Source: an uncultured Eubacteriales bacterium
GTDB lineage: Bacteria > Bacillota > Clostridia > Oscillospirales > Acutalibacteraceae
DNA: 33,767 bases
Assembly: GCA_949296825.1 (NCBI GenBank)
Contig: CASFQZ010000041.1
Coordinates: 1 to 33,767 of the forward strand
Direction of reading: 5' to 3'
The notes beneath the pieces were generated by a model that did not search any database, was not told the DNA's origin, and saw nothing but the letters and a program-made list of their open reading frames with translations. A program made the translations under genes and the position numbers. This document shows, one piece after another, positions 24,001 through 32,221 of this stretch (its first letter is position 1; each line of letters begins with the position of its first letter).

Positions 24001-24612
24001 TTATTTTTTGACCGCGCATTTATCGAAAGAGGGGTTGAAAGCATAGAAGTTTTTGCTGTATAATTTATCCGTCGCCAGACGCAGCCCCTCGCCGAATCTC
24101 TGATAATGTACAATTTCTCTTTCGCGCAGGAATCGAATCGGATCAATAATATCCGGATCATCAACCAGACGAAGGATATTGTCATAGGTGGTTCTCGCCT
24201 TTTGCTCTGCGGCAAGGTCGTTGTGCAGGTCGGCAATTACATCGCCCTTAGATTGAATATAAGATGCGGTCCAAGGCGCTCCGCTTGCCGCCTGCGGGTA
24301 AATACCGGCGGTATGATCGACAAAATAGGTGTCAAATCCCGCTTGTTTTATCTGTTCCGGCGTCAGATTCCGCGTCAGCTGATAGACCATGGTGCCAATC
24401 ATTTCAAAATGACCCAGTTCCTCCGTGCCGATATCGGTCAAAAGACCTTTTAATTCCGGATAGGGCATACCGTATCGCTGAGACAGATAATTCATGGATG
24501 CCGACAGCTCGCCATCCGGTCCGCCATATTGGGAAATGATGATCATTGCCGCTTTGGGATCCGGCTTTTTTATATTGATCGGATATTGCAGTTTCTTTTC
24601 ATAGGTAAACAT
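24001..24612 (-). CDS. cotJC: Spore coat protein CotJC (manganese catalase-like)
   Basis: 203 residues. MFTYEKKLQYPINI and GGPDGELSASMNYLSQRYGMP match CotJC closely. The ferritin-like helical bundle carries metal-ligand Glu/His residues in DIGTEELGHFEM (first set) and in HNDLAAEQKAR plus LREREIVHYQRFGE (second set). CotJC belongs to the Mn-catalase family and is a coat component made in the mother cell. Starts one base after the cotJB stop. Last gene of cotJABC. Confidence 0.96.
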   Translation of the reverse strand: MFTYEKKLQYPINIKKPDPKAAMIIISQYGGPDGELSASMNYLSQRYGMPYPELKGLLTDIGTEELGHFEMIGTMVYQLTRNLTPEQIKQAGFDTYFVDHTAGIYPQAASGAPWTASYIQSKGDVIADLHNDLAAEQKARTTYDNILRLVDDPDIIDPIRFLREREIVHYQRFGEGLRLATDKLYSKNFYAFNPSFDKCAVKK

Positions 24613-24613
24613 G

Positions 24614-24862
24614 TCAGTCGCACCTCTCTATATCCCACGGCCAAGGATTTTTCAGCCATTCCGCGCCTTCGCCAGTCGGCGCAGTCAAGGGACCGAATTC
24701 TTCTTCATATGCGGCGCGCATCGCCTCGCATTTTTTTTCATATTCTGCAAAAAGCGCAGCAGCACGCATATCGGACGGGTGTGTATCAAGATAGAGATGC
24801 AGTTCCCATTTCGCAAATTGCGCAGCGGAAAGCTCTCGCAGCATTCTTTGTTTTCGTGTCAT
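24614..24862 (-). CDS. cotJB: Spore coat protein CotJB
   Basis: 82 residues from ATG at 24862 (MTRKQRMLRELSAAQF); the frame is open to 24919, but this start gives family length, a GAAGGTG site and the usual 4-base overlap with cotJA. LHLYLDTHPSDMRAAALF is the CotJB signature. Small coat-associated protein needed for CotJC assembly; middle gene of cotJABC. Confidence 0.93.
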   Translation of the reverse strand: MTRKQRMLRELSAAQFAKWELHLYLDTHPSDMRAAALFAEYEKKCEAMRAAYEEEFGPLTAPTGEGAEWLKNPWPWDIERCD

Positions 24863-25077
24863 GGGCAGCACCTTCCCGTAAATGGCTTGTTCAACACAGG
24901 AAACAGTGTACCGTTGCACAGCGCTGTCTGCGCATCATATACCTGCCGGTTTACCTGAAACGGAACATATGCCATCGCCGCGACAGGATCAGCAGGCAAG
25001 GCGGTCAGACCAGTATACAGGTCGTTTTCGCTGCTCTCTGACTGTCTCTTGATGGGACAGCAAGGATTCATATTCAA
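24859..25077 (-). CDS. cotJA: Spore coat-associated protein CotJA
   Basis: 72 residues. The TTG at 25077 is 7 bases from AGGAGA, while an ATG two codons later (25071) is 13 bases away; either is possible. LAMAYVPFQ-like AAMAYVPFQVNRQVYDAQTAL and the following LFPVLNKPF are the CotJA core. N-terminal PCCPIK and C-terminal CC are Cys-rich, which may support coat cross-linking. First gene of cotJABC, overlapping cotJB by 4 bases. No clear SigE promoter was found; a GAGGG-TT-CCCTC palindrome (25105-25116) lies just upstream. Confidence 0.92.
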   Translation of the reverse strand: MNMNPCCPIKRQSESSENDLYTGLTALPADPVAAMAYVPFQVNRQVYDAQTALCNGTLFPVLNKPFTGRCCP

Positions 25078-25239
25078 ACCATGTCTCTCCTTTGGTTGAG
25101 ATTTGAGGGTTCCCTCGCTACAGCATACGGAGCAGTCACATTTTTTGGTGTTTATTTTTTATTGCGGCGCTGTTTTTCTGATTTCCTTTATGTGTTTTTC
25201 AATATTGAGTAAAAATTACAAAATTGAGGAGGGATACAT

Positions 25240-26163
25240 ATGTTGACAGGCTTGTCCGCCGGTATTTTATGGGCGCTGGATACGGTCATTCTTGGCATTG
25301 CTCTTACCTTGCCGCCTTTTTCTTCTGCGGCGAATGCAGCGATTCTTGCTCCCTTTATCAGCACTTTTCTTCACGATGCTTTTTCTTCTGTTTGGATGCT
25401 TAGCTTCACTGCGGCGCGCCGACAGTTTAAAAATGTTTTTTATGCGCTGAAAACAAAAAGCGGCAAATATATTCTGCTTGGCGCACTGCTTGGCGGTCCA
25501 ATCGGAATGTCCGGCTATGTCGCCGCAATTCATTTGATCGGTCCCGGATATACTGCCGTCATTTCTTCACTCTATCCCGCCTTGGGGGCGCTTCTTTCTT
25601 ACTTCTTCCTTAAAGAAAAAATGAAGTCCTCACAAATTATCGGGCTTCTTTTAAGTGTCGGCGGCGTGATCGCTCTCGGTTATTCCTCCGCAGGAAACGA
25701 AGAACTTCATCTGTTACCCGGCTTCCTTTGCGCCGCACTTTGCTGCATCGGCTGGGCAAGTGAAGGCGTTATCTGTGCATACGGAATGAAAGATCCCAAT
25801 GTCAGCTCGGCGCACGCATTGCAGATCCGACAACCAGTTTCGGCGCTCTGTTATGCTCTCATCATTCTCCCGATCATTGGAGGCTGGCAGCAAACCGTTT
25901 CTGTTCCGCCAAAAACCGCGCTTTTAATTGCCATGTCTGCGCTCTGCGGGACAGCGTCCTACCTATGTTACTATCGCACCATAGCAAAACTCGGTCCGCC
26001 GAAAGCCATGGCGCTGAATATTACATACTCTGCATGGTCGCTTGTTTTTTCTTTTCTGTTTTTACATACGCTGCCGGACGGAAAAAGCCTGTTGTTTGCG
26101 GCAGTTGTTCTTTTGGGCGCATTGTTGTCTGCCATGGAGTTTTCACGAAAAACCAAAGAATAA
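25240..26163 (+). CDS. DMT/EamA-family membrane transporter
   Basis: 307 residues with about ten membrane helices, arranged as two EamA halves. LIGPGYTAVISSLYPALGALLSYFFLKEKM ending the first half and IAKLGPPKAMALNITYSAWSLVFSFLFL ending the second are typical. Such carriers usually export metabolites or amino acids; the substrate is not predictable. GAGGAGGGA precedes ATG by 6-7 bases. Monocistronic. Confidence 0.92.
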   Translation: MLTGLSAGILWALDTVILGIALTLPPFSSAANAAILAPFISTFLHDAFSSVWMLSFTAARRQFKNVFYALKTKSGKYILLGALLGGPIGMSGYVAAIHLIGPGYTAVISSLYPALGALLSYFFLKEKMKSSQIIGLLLSVGGVIALGYSSAGNEELHLLPGFLCAALCCIGWASEGVICAYGMKDPNVSSAHALQIRQPVSALCYALIILPIIGGWQQTVSVPPKTALLIAMSALCGTASYLCYYRTIAKLGPPKAMALNITYSAWSLVFSFLFLHTLPDGKSLLFAAVVLLGALLSAMEFSRKTKE

Positions 26164-26178
26164 AAACGCATCATATGA

Positions 26179-26211
26179 AAAAGCGCCTCCCGCTAATCGA
26201 GAGGCGCTTTA
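26179..26211. terminator. Terminator between EamA transporter and zinc-ribbon gene
   Basis: AAAGCGCCTC / GAGGCGCTTT, ten pairs with an 11-base loop. T5 follows on the minus strand and T3 on the plus strand, so it probably serves both convergent genes. Confidence 0.8.
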
Positions 26212-26219
26212 CACTATGA

Positions 26220-27014
26220 TTAGATGCTAACCGGCTGCTTGTTTCGATGTTTCTTTTTTTCCGGTTCAAAAGCAGGTTTTTCCGGCAGGGGCTCCTCTGG
26301 CGTCGCCGCATCAATTTTTTTCAGATGCTTCGCAGTCACGAGATTCAGTGTGAGATTAACAAGGAACAGGAAAATACCCACAAAGAACGCCGCATTGACA
26401 CTGCCGCCGAAGACTGGAAGCCCGATGGCATCCATTTGCTGGAAGGAAACAATAAAAACCGGAATCGCTGCAACAAACAATAGGACGCTTAAAATGCAGA
26501 GCACATAATTTGCAATATATTTATGTTTAACTGAGCAGATAATCAAAACAAAGAAATTCAGCACGGCGCTGACAACTCCTAATGCAATCAGGAGAAAACC
26601 TGCCAAAAACAGTGTATATGCGCCACCGACGATTTCACTTCCCATCAGTGTAAACAACGCGCCGATATCAATCCCATCCACAATGGCAAGGATGATATCC
26701 AAGAGGCTGACATATTGGTTTTCAAAGGAGGAAAAAGGAAGATTCATCGTCAAGCGAAATGCCGGGATGACGAAAATCACAAGCGGGACAAAAGTAAATA
26801 CCAAACGTACGATCGAAAGCTTTGTCCCGACCAGACCGCGTTTCAAATATTTGACGGAACGTCTAAATTTCGCGAACGCCCACTCGGAACGCTGCGCGTC
26901 CTGTTCCAGCCGCTCTTCCCAGTTATAATTCGGGATATTAACGCCGCATTTCGGACATTCTGCCTTTACGTTCCAAGGCTTTAACTTATAACCGCATCCG
27001 GGGCAATGAGCCAT
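26220..27014 (-). CDS. Zinc-ribbon membrane protein, unknown function
   Basis: 264 residues from ATG at 27014 (MAHCPGCGYKLKPW), preceded by AAGGGTG. An in-frame ATG at 27083 would lie upstream of the promoter -10 and is rejected. N-terminal zinc ribbon CPGC-x15-CPKC (residues 4-26 approximately), a short basic helix (about 35-65), then four membrane helices. The C-terminal tail is Pro/Glu/Lys-rich and cytoplasmic. Zinc-ribbon membrane proteins of this layout are common in clostridia without known role. It has its own promoter. Confidence 0.85.
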   Translation of the reverse strand: MAHCPGCGYKLKPWNVKAECPKCGVNIPNYNWEERLEQDAQRSEWAFAKFRRSVKYLKRGLVGTKLSIVRLVFTFVPLVIFVIPAFRLTMNLPFSSFENQYVSLLDIILAIVDGIDIGALFTLMGSEIVGGAYTLFLAGFLLIALGVVSAVLNFFVLIICSVKHKYIANYVLCILSVLLFVAAIPVFIVSFQQMDAIGLPVFGGSVNAAFFVGIFLFLVNLTLNLVTAKHLKKIDAATPEEPLPEKPAFEPEKKKHRNKQPVSI

Positions 27015-27054
27015 AAAATCACCCTTAATACAAAATTCTACGTGGTTAAAATAT

Positions 27055-27083
27055 ATTATACAATAACAGAACGGACGATTCAA
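27055..27083 (-). promoter_or_regulatory. Promoter of the zinc-ribbon membrane protein gene
   Basis: On the minus strand: TTGAAT (27083-27078), 17-base spacer, TATAAT (27060-27055), about 40 bases upstream of the ATG. Confidence 0.8.
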
Positions 27084-27116
27084 GCATTTTAATCAAAAAT
27101 CTATAAAGTTTTTTTT

Positions 27117-27132
27117 CGATAAACTTTTATCG
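27117..27132. promoter_or_regulatory. Palindrome upstream of the decarboxylase operon promoter
   Basis: CGATAAA-CT-TTTATCG, 7-base perfect arms, ending 9 bases before the -35 box. The position suits an activator or repressor site; no factor is recognised. Confidence 0.5.
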
Positions 27133-27141
27133 TTATTTATA

Positions 27142-27169
27142 TTGACTTTGACAGGAAGCGTGTTATAAT
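27142..27169 (+). promoter_or_regulatory. Promoter of the decarboxylase/transcarboxylase operon
   Basis: TTGACT (27142-27147), 16-base spacer, TATAAT (27164-27169). About 47 bases before the first start codon. Confidence 0.85.
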
Positions 27170-27216
27170 TGCTTATAATGGGAAAAATTTGAATCGGCTG
27201 AAACGGAGGCTCAATT

Positions 27217-28668
27217 GTGAATATACAGCTCAGAAAAGAATTTATTCAATCGCAGCGGAAGGCGCTTCGCTGCGATGCTTCCCAAAAAGGCGACAGGCTT
27301 TCTGTCAAAGAAAAAATCGACGCATTTTACGACAGCGGAACCTTTGTGGAAACCGGCGCTTTTGTCTGCGAAAGTACCTCTTTCTCCAATACGTTTGACA
27401 AAAAGGCAGAAGGCGTGGTCACCGGCTACGGCGCTGTGAACGGACGGCTTGTTTTTAGCTGCATTCAGGACTATTCCCGCGATCAGGGCGCCCTCTCCAT
27501 GGCGGGCGCTGAAAAAATCGCAGCTGTCTATGAAGCCGCCGCAAAAAATGCCGCGCCTGTGCTGATGGTTTTTGATTGTGACGGCGCGAAACTTGCGGAT
27601 GGCGTCAATGCGGTCGCCTCATACGGAAAAATCATCAAGACCGCTGCTAACGCCAAAGGACTCATACCTCAGATTTCTCTGATCACCGGGGTGTGCTCGG
27701 GCGGACTGGCTGCTGTCGCCGGCAGTGCTGATTTGGTGATTATGGGCGGTAAAAACGCCTTTTACAGCGTTTCCCCTGTTTCCGTATTAAAGACGGAGCA
27801 CGCTGACAAAACCGTCGGAAGCGGCGAATATGCCGCCAAAAACGGCCTTGCGGATGTCTGCTGTGCTTCTGAGCAGGAAGCTTTTTCGCTGGTAAAGGAC
27901 CTGCTGGATTATCTTCCTTCCAACGATATGCAGGGTGATGTTGCCGTTGTCAACCGGGATGACGCGAACCGTCGTCTTGCTGACGCAGAAAGCCTGGTTA
28001 CTTCCAACGGTTATAACGGCAGAGAGCTTGTAAAAATGCTTGCCGACGACGGCAGATTTTTGGAACTGTCTTCTGAATACGGCAGCGAATTTACTGTCGG
28101 CTTTGCCTCTATAGACGGATTTGCCTGCGGTGTCATTGCCGGGAATCCGGCGAAGGGCGAAAAAATCACAGCCTGCGGTGCTGACAAGTGCGCTGCATTT
28201 CTTGATTTGTGTGATCGGTTTTCTCTTCCTGTGATTACGCTTTGTGACTGCGACGGATACAGTGCCGCGGACGAAGCAGCGCATCCGGAGCTTGTCAGCG
28301 CTCTTTCCGCACTTGCTTTCGGTTATGCTTCTGCGGAAATTCCGCTGATTACGGCAATTGTCGGGAGTCTGACCGGTTCGGCTTTTTCTGTGCTTGGTTC
28401 CAAGGAAGTCGGCGCAGATCTGGTTTTTGCGCTTCCTACCGCTGTGATTTCCCCCATGTCCGTAGAATCTGCCGTTGAGTTTATGCAGAATGACAAACTC
28501 GCCGAAGGTCTTTCCAAAGAGGAACTGATCGAAAAATGGGAAATCGAATATGCTTCTCCCGTTTCCGCTGCCAAGGCTGGTCTGATCGATTACATCTGTG
28601 AAGCAGATGAGCTTCGTGCCCGCATTGCCGCCGCGCTGAATATGCTTAGCATGAAAGCTGCGTTTTAA
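27217..28668 (+). CDS. Acyl-CoA carboxyltransferase subunit (MmdA / transcarboxylase 12S-like)
   Basis: 483 residues from GTG, with GGAGG upstream; MmdA and PccB are about 510. Two crotonase-like halves are visible: VKEKIDAFYDSGTFVETGAF at the start of the first; IPQISLITGVCSGGLAAVAGSADLVIMGG with the oxyanion SGG near residue 160; CDRFSLPVITLCDCDGY and SLTGSAFSVLGSK...PTAVISPM in the second. In family members the second half usually reads YGGAYxVMGSK, so Gly-Gly is Gly-Ser here, and the first-half GGARIQEG segment is CDGAKLADG. Family role: moves carboxyl between biotin and an acyl-CoA (methylmalonyl-CoA/propionyl-CoA most likely). First gene of the operon. The sequence is divergent enough that substrate is uncertain. 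Confidence 0.88.
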   Translation: MNIQLRKEFIQSQRKALRCDASQKGDRLSVKEKIDAFYDSGTFVETGAFVCESTSFSNTFDKKAEGVVTGYGAVNGRLVFSCIQDYSRDQGALSMAGAEKIAAVYEAAAKNAAPVLMVFDCDGAKLADGVNAVASYGKIIKTAANAKGLIPQISLITGVCSGGLAAVAGSADLVIMGGKNAFYSVSPVSVLKTEHADKTVGSGEYAAKNGLADVCCASEQEAFSLVKDLLDYLPSNDMQGDVAVVNRDDANRRLADAESLVTSNGYNGRELVKMLADDGRFLELSSEYGSEFTVGFASIDGFACGVIAGNPAKGEKITACGADKCAAFLDLCDRFSLPVITLCDCDGYSAADEAAHPELVSALSALAFGYASAEIPLITAIVGSLTGSAFSVLGSKEVGADLVFALPTAVISPMSVESAVEFMQNDKLAEGLSKEELIEKWEIEYASPVSAAKAGLIDYICEADELRARIAAALNMLSMKAAF

Positions 28669-28703
28669 TTCGCTTCTCTGAATTCAAGAAAGGATCGATG
28701 CAG

Positions 28704-29027
28704 ATGTTTAATTTTGATAACCTCGGGCTGGGGATTGAGACACTGATCATCGGTATGCTGGTTGTTTTTCTTGCGCTTGCGATTATCTGGCTGATCGTTT
28801 CGCTGGTCGGCATGGCGTTTCGAAAAAAAGACGCAGGCAAAGAAACAAAATCCACGCAGCCGCAAATTCCGCCCGTTTCCGAAGTTCCGATTGTTTTGGC
28901 GGATACAAAGTTTTCTGTCAGCACCGACCAATCTTCGGAGCTTGCCGCCGTCATTGCTGCGGCGATTTGTGAATACGAAAACAAACCTCTCGGCTCATTC
29001 CGAGTGGTCAGCTTCAAAAAACGTTAA
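28704..29027 (+). CDS. OadG/MmdD-like small membrane subunit of Na+-pumping decarboxylase
   Basis: 107 residues from ATG 28704, 9 bases from AAAGGA; the ATG at 28698 is too close to the site. One N-terminal membrane helix (about 10-38), a charged/Pro linker, then a short segment (about 70-107: SELAAVIAAAICEYENKP) that matches MmdD-type delta subunits. It tethers the carboxyltransferase and biotin carrier to the membrane pump. Spacing to both neighbours is under 40 bases. Confidence 0.88.
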   Translation: MFNFDNLGLGIETLIIGMLVVFLALAIIWLIVSLVGMAFRKKDAGKETKSTQPQIPPVSEVPIVLADTKFSVSTDQSSELAAVIAAAICEYENKPLGSFRVVSFKKR

Positions 29028-29047
29028 ATTGAGAAAGGTTGTTTTTC

Positions 29048-29485
29048 ATGGCTAAAAATTACAGAATTACTGTCAACGGCAATGTTTATGATGTTTCCGT
29101 CGAAGAAACCGGCGTATCCGCGCCGGCTCCCGTTTATGTACCTGCACCGGCGGCTCCTGCTGCTGCTCCCGCCCCTGTTGCCGCACCTGCACCCGCTCCG
29201 GCTCCCGCAGCGGCGCCAACGCCTGCTCCCGCTGCTCCCGCGCCGGCTGCTGCTCCTTCCGCCCCCGGTGCCGGTAATCCGGTGAAAGCTCCGATGAACG
29301 GCACGATTCTCCGCATCAATGTGAAAGCAGGCGATACGGTAAAAAAAGACGATGTCATTTGTGTCCTTGAGGCTATGAAGATGGAAAACGAAATCTTTGC
29401 CCCGCAGGACGGTACGATCACTTCCGTTGTCACCTCTCAGGGAGCGTCTGTCAACGCGGATGATGTGCTTGTAACCATCCAGTAA
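29048..29485 (+). CDS. Biotin carboxyl carrier subunit
   Basis: 145 residues from ATG at 29048 (GAAAGG upstream). N-terminal beta segment (MAKNYRITVNGNVYDVSVEE), a very Ala/Pro-rich flexible linker (about 33-78), then the biotinyl domain with EAMKMEN, Lys111 being the biotin site. Equivalent to transcarboxylase 1.3S, MmdC or the gamma carrier. It shuttles CO2 between the carboxyltransferases and the membrane pump. The long Ala/Pro linker gives a repetitive DNA stretch (about 29140-29280). Confidence 0.95.
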   Translation: MAKNYRITVNGNVYDVSVEETGVSAPAPVYVPAPAAPAAAPAPVAAPAPAPAPAAAPTPAPAAPAPAAAPSAPGAGNPVKAPMNGTILRINVKAGDTVKKDDVICVLEAMKMENEIFAPQDGTITSVVTSQGASVNADDVLVTIQ

Positions 29486-29514
29486 ACATCAATCTTTTCT
29501 CGGAGTGTTTCCCC

Positions 29515-30705
29515 ATGGCTGAAATTCTGACCTCTATTCAGAACTTTCTGGATACGACCGGCGTTGCCTTAATGCTGGATTCAGGAGCAATGGACGCTGC
29601 CAAAACAGTGATCATGATTGTGATTTCCTGCGTTTTGTTTTACCTCGGCATTGTCAAAAAGTTTGAGCCGTTGCTGCTGATTCCTATTGCCTTTGGTATG
29701 TTTTTAACCAATCTGCCCGGCGCAAATTTAATGCATCCGGAATTCTTCCTTGAAGGCAACTTTGATATTCTGAATGTTTTCCAAAACGGCGGTCTATTGG
29801 ATTATCTATACTTGGGTGTAAAACTTGGCATATATCCTTCGCTGATTTTTCTCGGTGTTGGCGCTATGACCGATTTCTCACCTTTGATCGCCAATCCTTC
29901 AACATTGATGCTTGGCGCAGCCGCGCAAGGCGGTGTATTTGTAGCCTTTTTGATTGCTTTGCTTCTTGGTTTTGACCCGCAGCAGGCAGGCGCCATTGGC
30001 ATCATCGGCGGTGCGGACGGTCCGACGGCAATCCTTGTCACAAAAATTTTGGCGCCGGAACTCTTGGGACCTATCGCCATCGCAGCATATTCCTATATGG
30101 CGTTGATCCCCTTTATCCAACCCCCGCTCATGAAGCTGCTGACAACAAAAAAGGAACGTTCGGTCAAAATGACTCAGCTTCGCAAAGTATCCAAAACAGA
30201 GCAGATATTCTTCCCGGTCATCGTGACGCTCATCGTCGTTTTGATTGTTCCGGACGCCGCGCCTCTGATTGGATTTTTAATGCTGGGCAATTTGCTGAAT
30301 GTCTGCGGCGTAACGCAGCGCCTCTCTAAAACTGCCCAGAATGGTTTAATGAATGCAGTCACTGTATTTCTCGGCATTTCTGTCGGTGCGACTGCCCGTG
30401 CGGAAACCTTCCTTTCCGCCAACACGATTAAAATCATCGTTCTTGGTCTGCTGGCATTCTGCTTCTCTACCATTTGCGGACTACTTGGCGGAAAAGTCAT
30501 GTATATTTTGTCAAAGGGCAAGATCAATCCGTTGATTGGCTCCGCCGGAGTATCCGCAGTCCCCATGGCAGCGCGTGTTTCCCAGGTAGTGGGACAGAAA
30601 GAAGACACATCCAACTATCTTTTAATGCACGCAATGGGACCAAACGTTGCCGGTGTTATTGGCTCCGCTGTTGCCGCCGGCGTATTGCTCGCATTCTTTA
30701 AGTAA
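29515..30705 (+). CDS. Na+-transporting carboxybiotin decarboxylase beta subunit (OadB/MmdB/GcdB family)
   Basis: 396 residues with about nine to eleven membrane segments. IIGGADGPTAI (Asp168) is the conserved segment with the Asp used in Na+ coupling; GNLLNVCGVTQRLSKTAQN is the second family motif. It decarboxylates carboxybiotin and pumps Na+ outward. The N-terminus (LDSGAMDAAKTVIMI) and length fit the MmdB/GcdB group, but the substrate of the complex depends on which carboxyltransferase it serves. Confidence 0.95.
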   Translation: MAEILTSIQNFLDTTGVALMLDSGAMDAAKTVIMIVISCVLFYLGIVKKFEPLLLIPIAFGMFLTNLPGANLMHPEFFLEGNFDILNVFQNGGLLDYLYLGVKLGIYPSLIFLGVGAMTDFSPLIANPSTLMLGAAAQGGVFVAFLIALLLGFDPQQAGAIGIIGGADGPTAILVTKILAPELLGPIAIAAYSYMALIPFIQPPLMKLLTTKKERSVKMTQLRKVSKTEQIFFPVIVTLIVVLIVPDAAPLIGFLMLGNLLNVCGVTQRLSKTAQNGLMNAVTVFLGISVGATARAETFLSANTIKIIVLGLLAFCFSTICGLLGGKVMYILSKGKINPLIGSAGVSAVPMAARVSQVVGQKEDTSNYLLMHAMGPNVAGVIGSAVAAGVLLAFFK

Positions 30706-30724
30706 TTCAGTTAGGAGGATTTAT

Positions 30725-32131
30725 ATGGCTACGGCTAAACCTGTTAAAATAACCGAAACCGTGCTGCGAGATGCCCATCAGTCCCTGATTGCAACGCGCA
30801 TGACCACGGAAGAAATGCTGCCGATTCTGGAACAAATGGATGCGGTCGGCTATCACGCTCTGGAAGCATGGGGCGGCGCGACCTTTGACAGCTGCCTACG
30901 GTTCCTGAATGAAGATCCGTGGGAGCGGCTGCGCAAGATCCGTGATAAAGTCAAGCACACAAAGCTGCAAATGCTTTTCCGAGGACAAAATATTCTCGGT
31001 TATCGTCACTATGCCGATGATGTAGTTGCTTATTTTGTTCAAAAATCCATTGCAAACGGCATTGACATTATCCGCATTTTTGACGCGCTGAACGATACGC
31101 GCAACCTGAAAACCGCCATTGACGCCACAAAAAAGGAAGGCGGTCATGTCCAGGCTGCGATCAGCTTTACCTTGAGTCCGGTTCATACCAACGAAAAATT
31201 TGCGCAGTTAGCCAAAGAGCTGGAAGAAATGGGTGCGGATTCCATCTGCATCAAAGATATGGCTGGTCTTTTGACGCCCTATAATGCCTATGATCTGGTT
31301 ACAGCGCTGAAACAAACGGTTAAAATTCCCATTGAACTGCACACCCATTACACCTCCGGTGTTGCTTCAATGACCTATCTGAAAGCCATTGAAGCCGGAG
31401 TAGATATTGTAGATACAGCCATTTCTCCGCTTTCCATGGGCACTTCTCAGCCGCCTACTGAGCCGCTGGTCGCCGCACTGCAGGGCACCCCCTATGACAC
31501 GGGCTTAAAATTGGAAGCGCTGAACCCGGTAACACAGTATTTTGAACAGCTTCGCGAAAAATATCTTGCCGACGGTCAGCTGGACCCCGCTCTTTTGAAG
31601 GTGGATATCAATACGCTTCTCTATCAGGTACCCGGCGGTATGTTGTCCAATCTGGTGAAACAGCTGAAAGACGCAGGAAAGAGCGATAAGCTGATGGAGG
31701 TTCTCGAAGAGGTGCCGCGAGTCCGCCAGGATGTCGGATATCCGCCGCTGGTCACACCCAGTTCTCAGATTGTTGGCACTCAGGCGGTGTTTAACGTCCT
31801 GACCGGCGAGCGTTACAAGATGTGCAACAATCAATTCAAAGCCCTTGTGCGTGGTGAATACGGCAGAACACCGGTGCCCATCAGCGATGAGTTCCGCAAA
31901 AAGATCATCGGCAATGAGCAGCCCATTACCAGTCGTCCGGCAGACCAACTGGCGCCGGAATTGGATAAACTGCGCAGCGAGATCGCCGAATACATCGAAC
32001 AGGATGAAGATGTATTGTCCTATGCGCTCTTTGACCATGTCGCGGTCGATTTCTTCAAAAAGAGAAGAGCTGAAAAATACAGTCTGGATGCAGATAATAG
32101 CAATATCGAAAATAAAATTCACTCCGTTTAA
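30725..32131 (+). CDS. Pyruvate/oxaloacetate carboxyltransferase (OadA/PycB, transcarboxylase 5S-like), without biotin domain
   Basis: 468 residues from ATG 30725 (AGGAGG upstream); the frame opens earlier, at a TTG inside the previous gene. TIM barrel with TETVLRDAHQSL, EAWGGATFDSCLRFLNEDPWERLR, MLFRGQNILGYRHY, IKDMAGLL and HTHYTSG, with the carbamylated-lysine and Zn-binding (HTH) regions intact. The C-terminal helical domain (PGGMLSNL onward) is present, but the protein ends at about 468, without the biotin domain found in full OadA (about 590). It transfers carboxyl between oxaloacetate/pyruvate and the separate biotin carrier. Last gene of the operon; no terminator evident after it. Confidence 0.95.
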   Translation: MATAKPVKITETVLRDAHQSLIATRMTTEEMLPILEQMDAVGYHALEAWGGATFDSCLRFLNEDPWERLRKIRDKVKHTKLQMLFRGQNILGYRHYADDVVAYFVQKSIANGIDIIRIFDALNDTRNLKTAIDATKKEGGHVQAAISFTLSPVHTNEKFAQLAKELEEMGADSICIKDMAGLLTPYNAYDLVTALKQTVKIPIELHTHYTSGVASMTYLKAIEAGVDIVDTAISPLSMGTSQPPTEPLVAALQGTPYDTGLKLEALNPVTQYFEQLREKYLADGQLDPALLKVDINTLLYQVPGGMLSNLVKQLKDAGKSDKLMEVLEEVPRVRQDVGYPPLVTPSSQIVGTQAVFNVLTGERYKMCNNQFKALVRGEYGRTPVPISDEFRKKIIGNEQPITSRPADQLAPELDKLRSEIAEYIEQDEDVLSYALFDHVAVDFFKKRRAEKYSLDADNSNIENKIHSV

Positions 32132-32158
32132 TATTTTCGCTATTTTTTGCCGTCCCCC

Positions 32159-32187
32159 TTGCTTTTTATTGGAAAGTGTTGTATAAT
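32159..32187 (+). promoter_or_regulatory. Promoter of the 39-residue peptide gene
   Basis: TTGCTT (32159-32164), 17-base spacer, perfect TATAAT (32182-32187). It lies 34 bases upstream of the ATG, so the peptide can be made independently of the decarboxylase operon. Confidence 0.75.
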
Positions 32188-32221
32188 ACAATTGCACATT
32201 GGTTAGGAAGGAGTGAAATCA

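Noticed and set aside
29140-29280. Repetitive GC-rich DNA as a possible repeat array
   Set aside because: It is the Ala/Pro linker of the biotin carrier protein, not a separate repeat.
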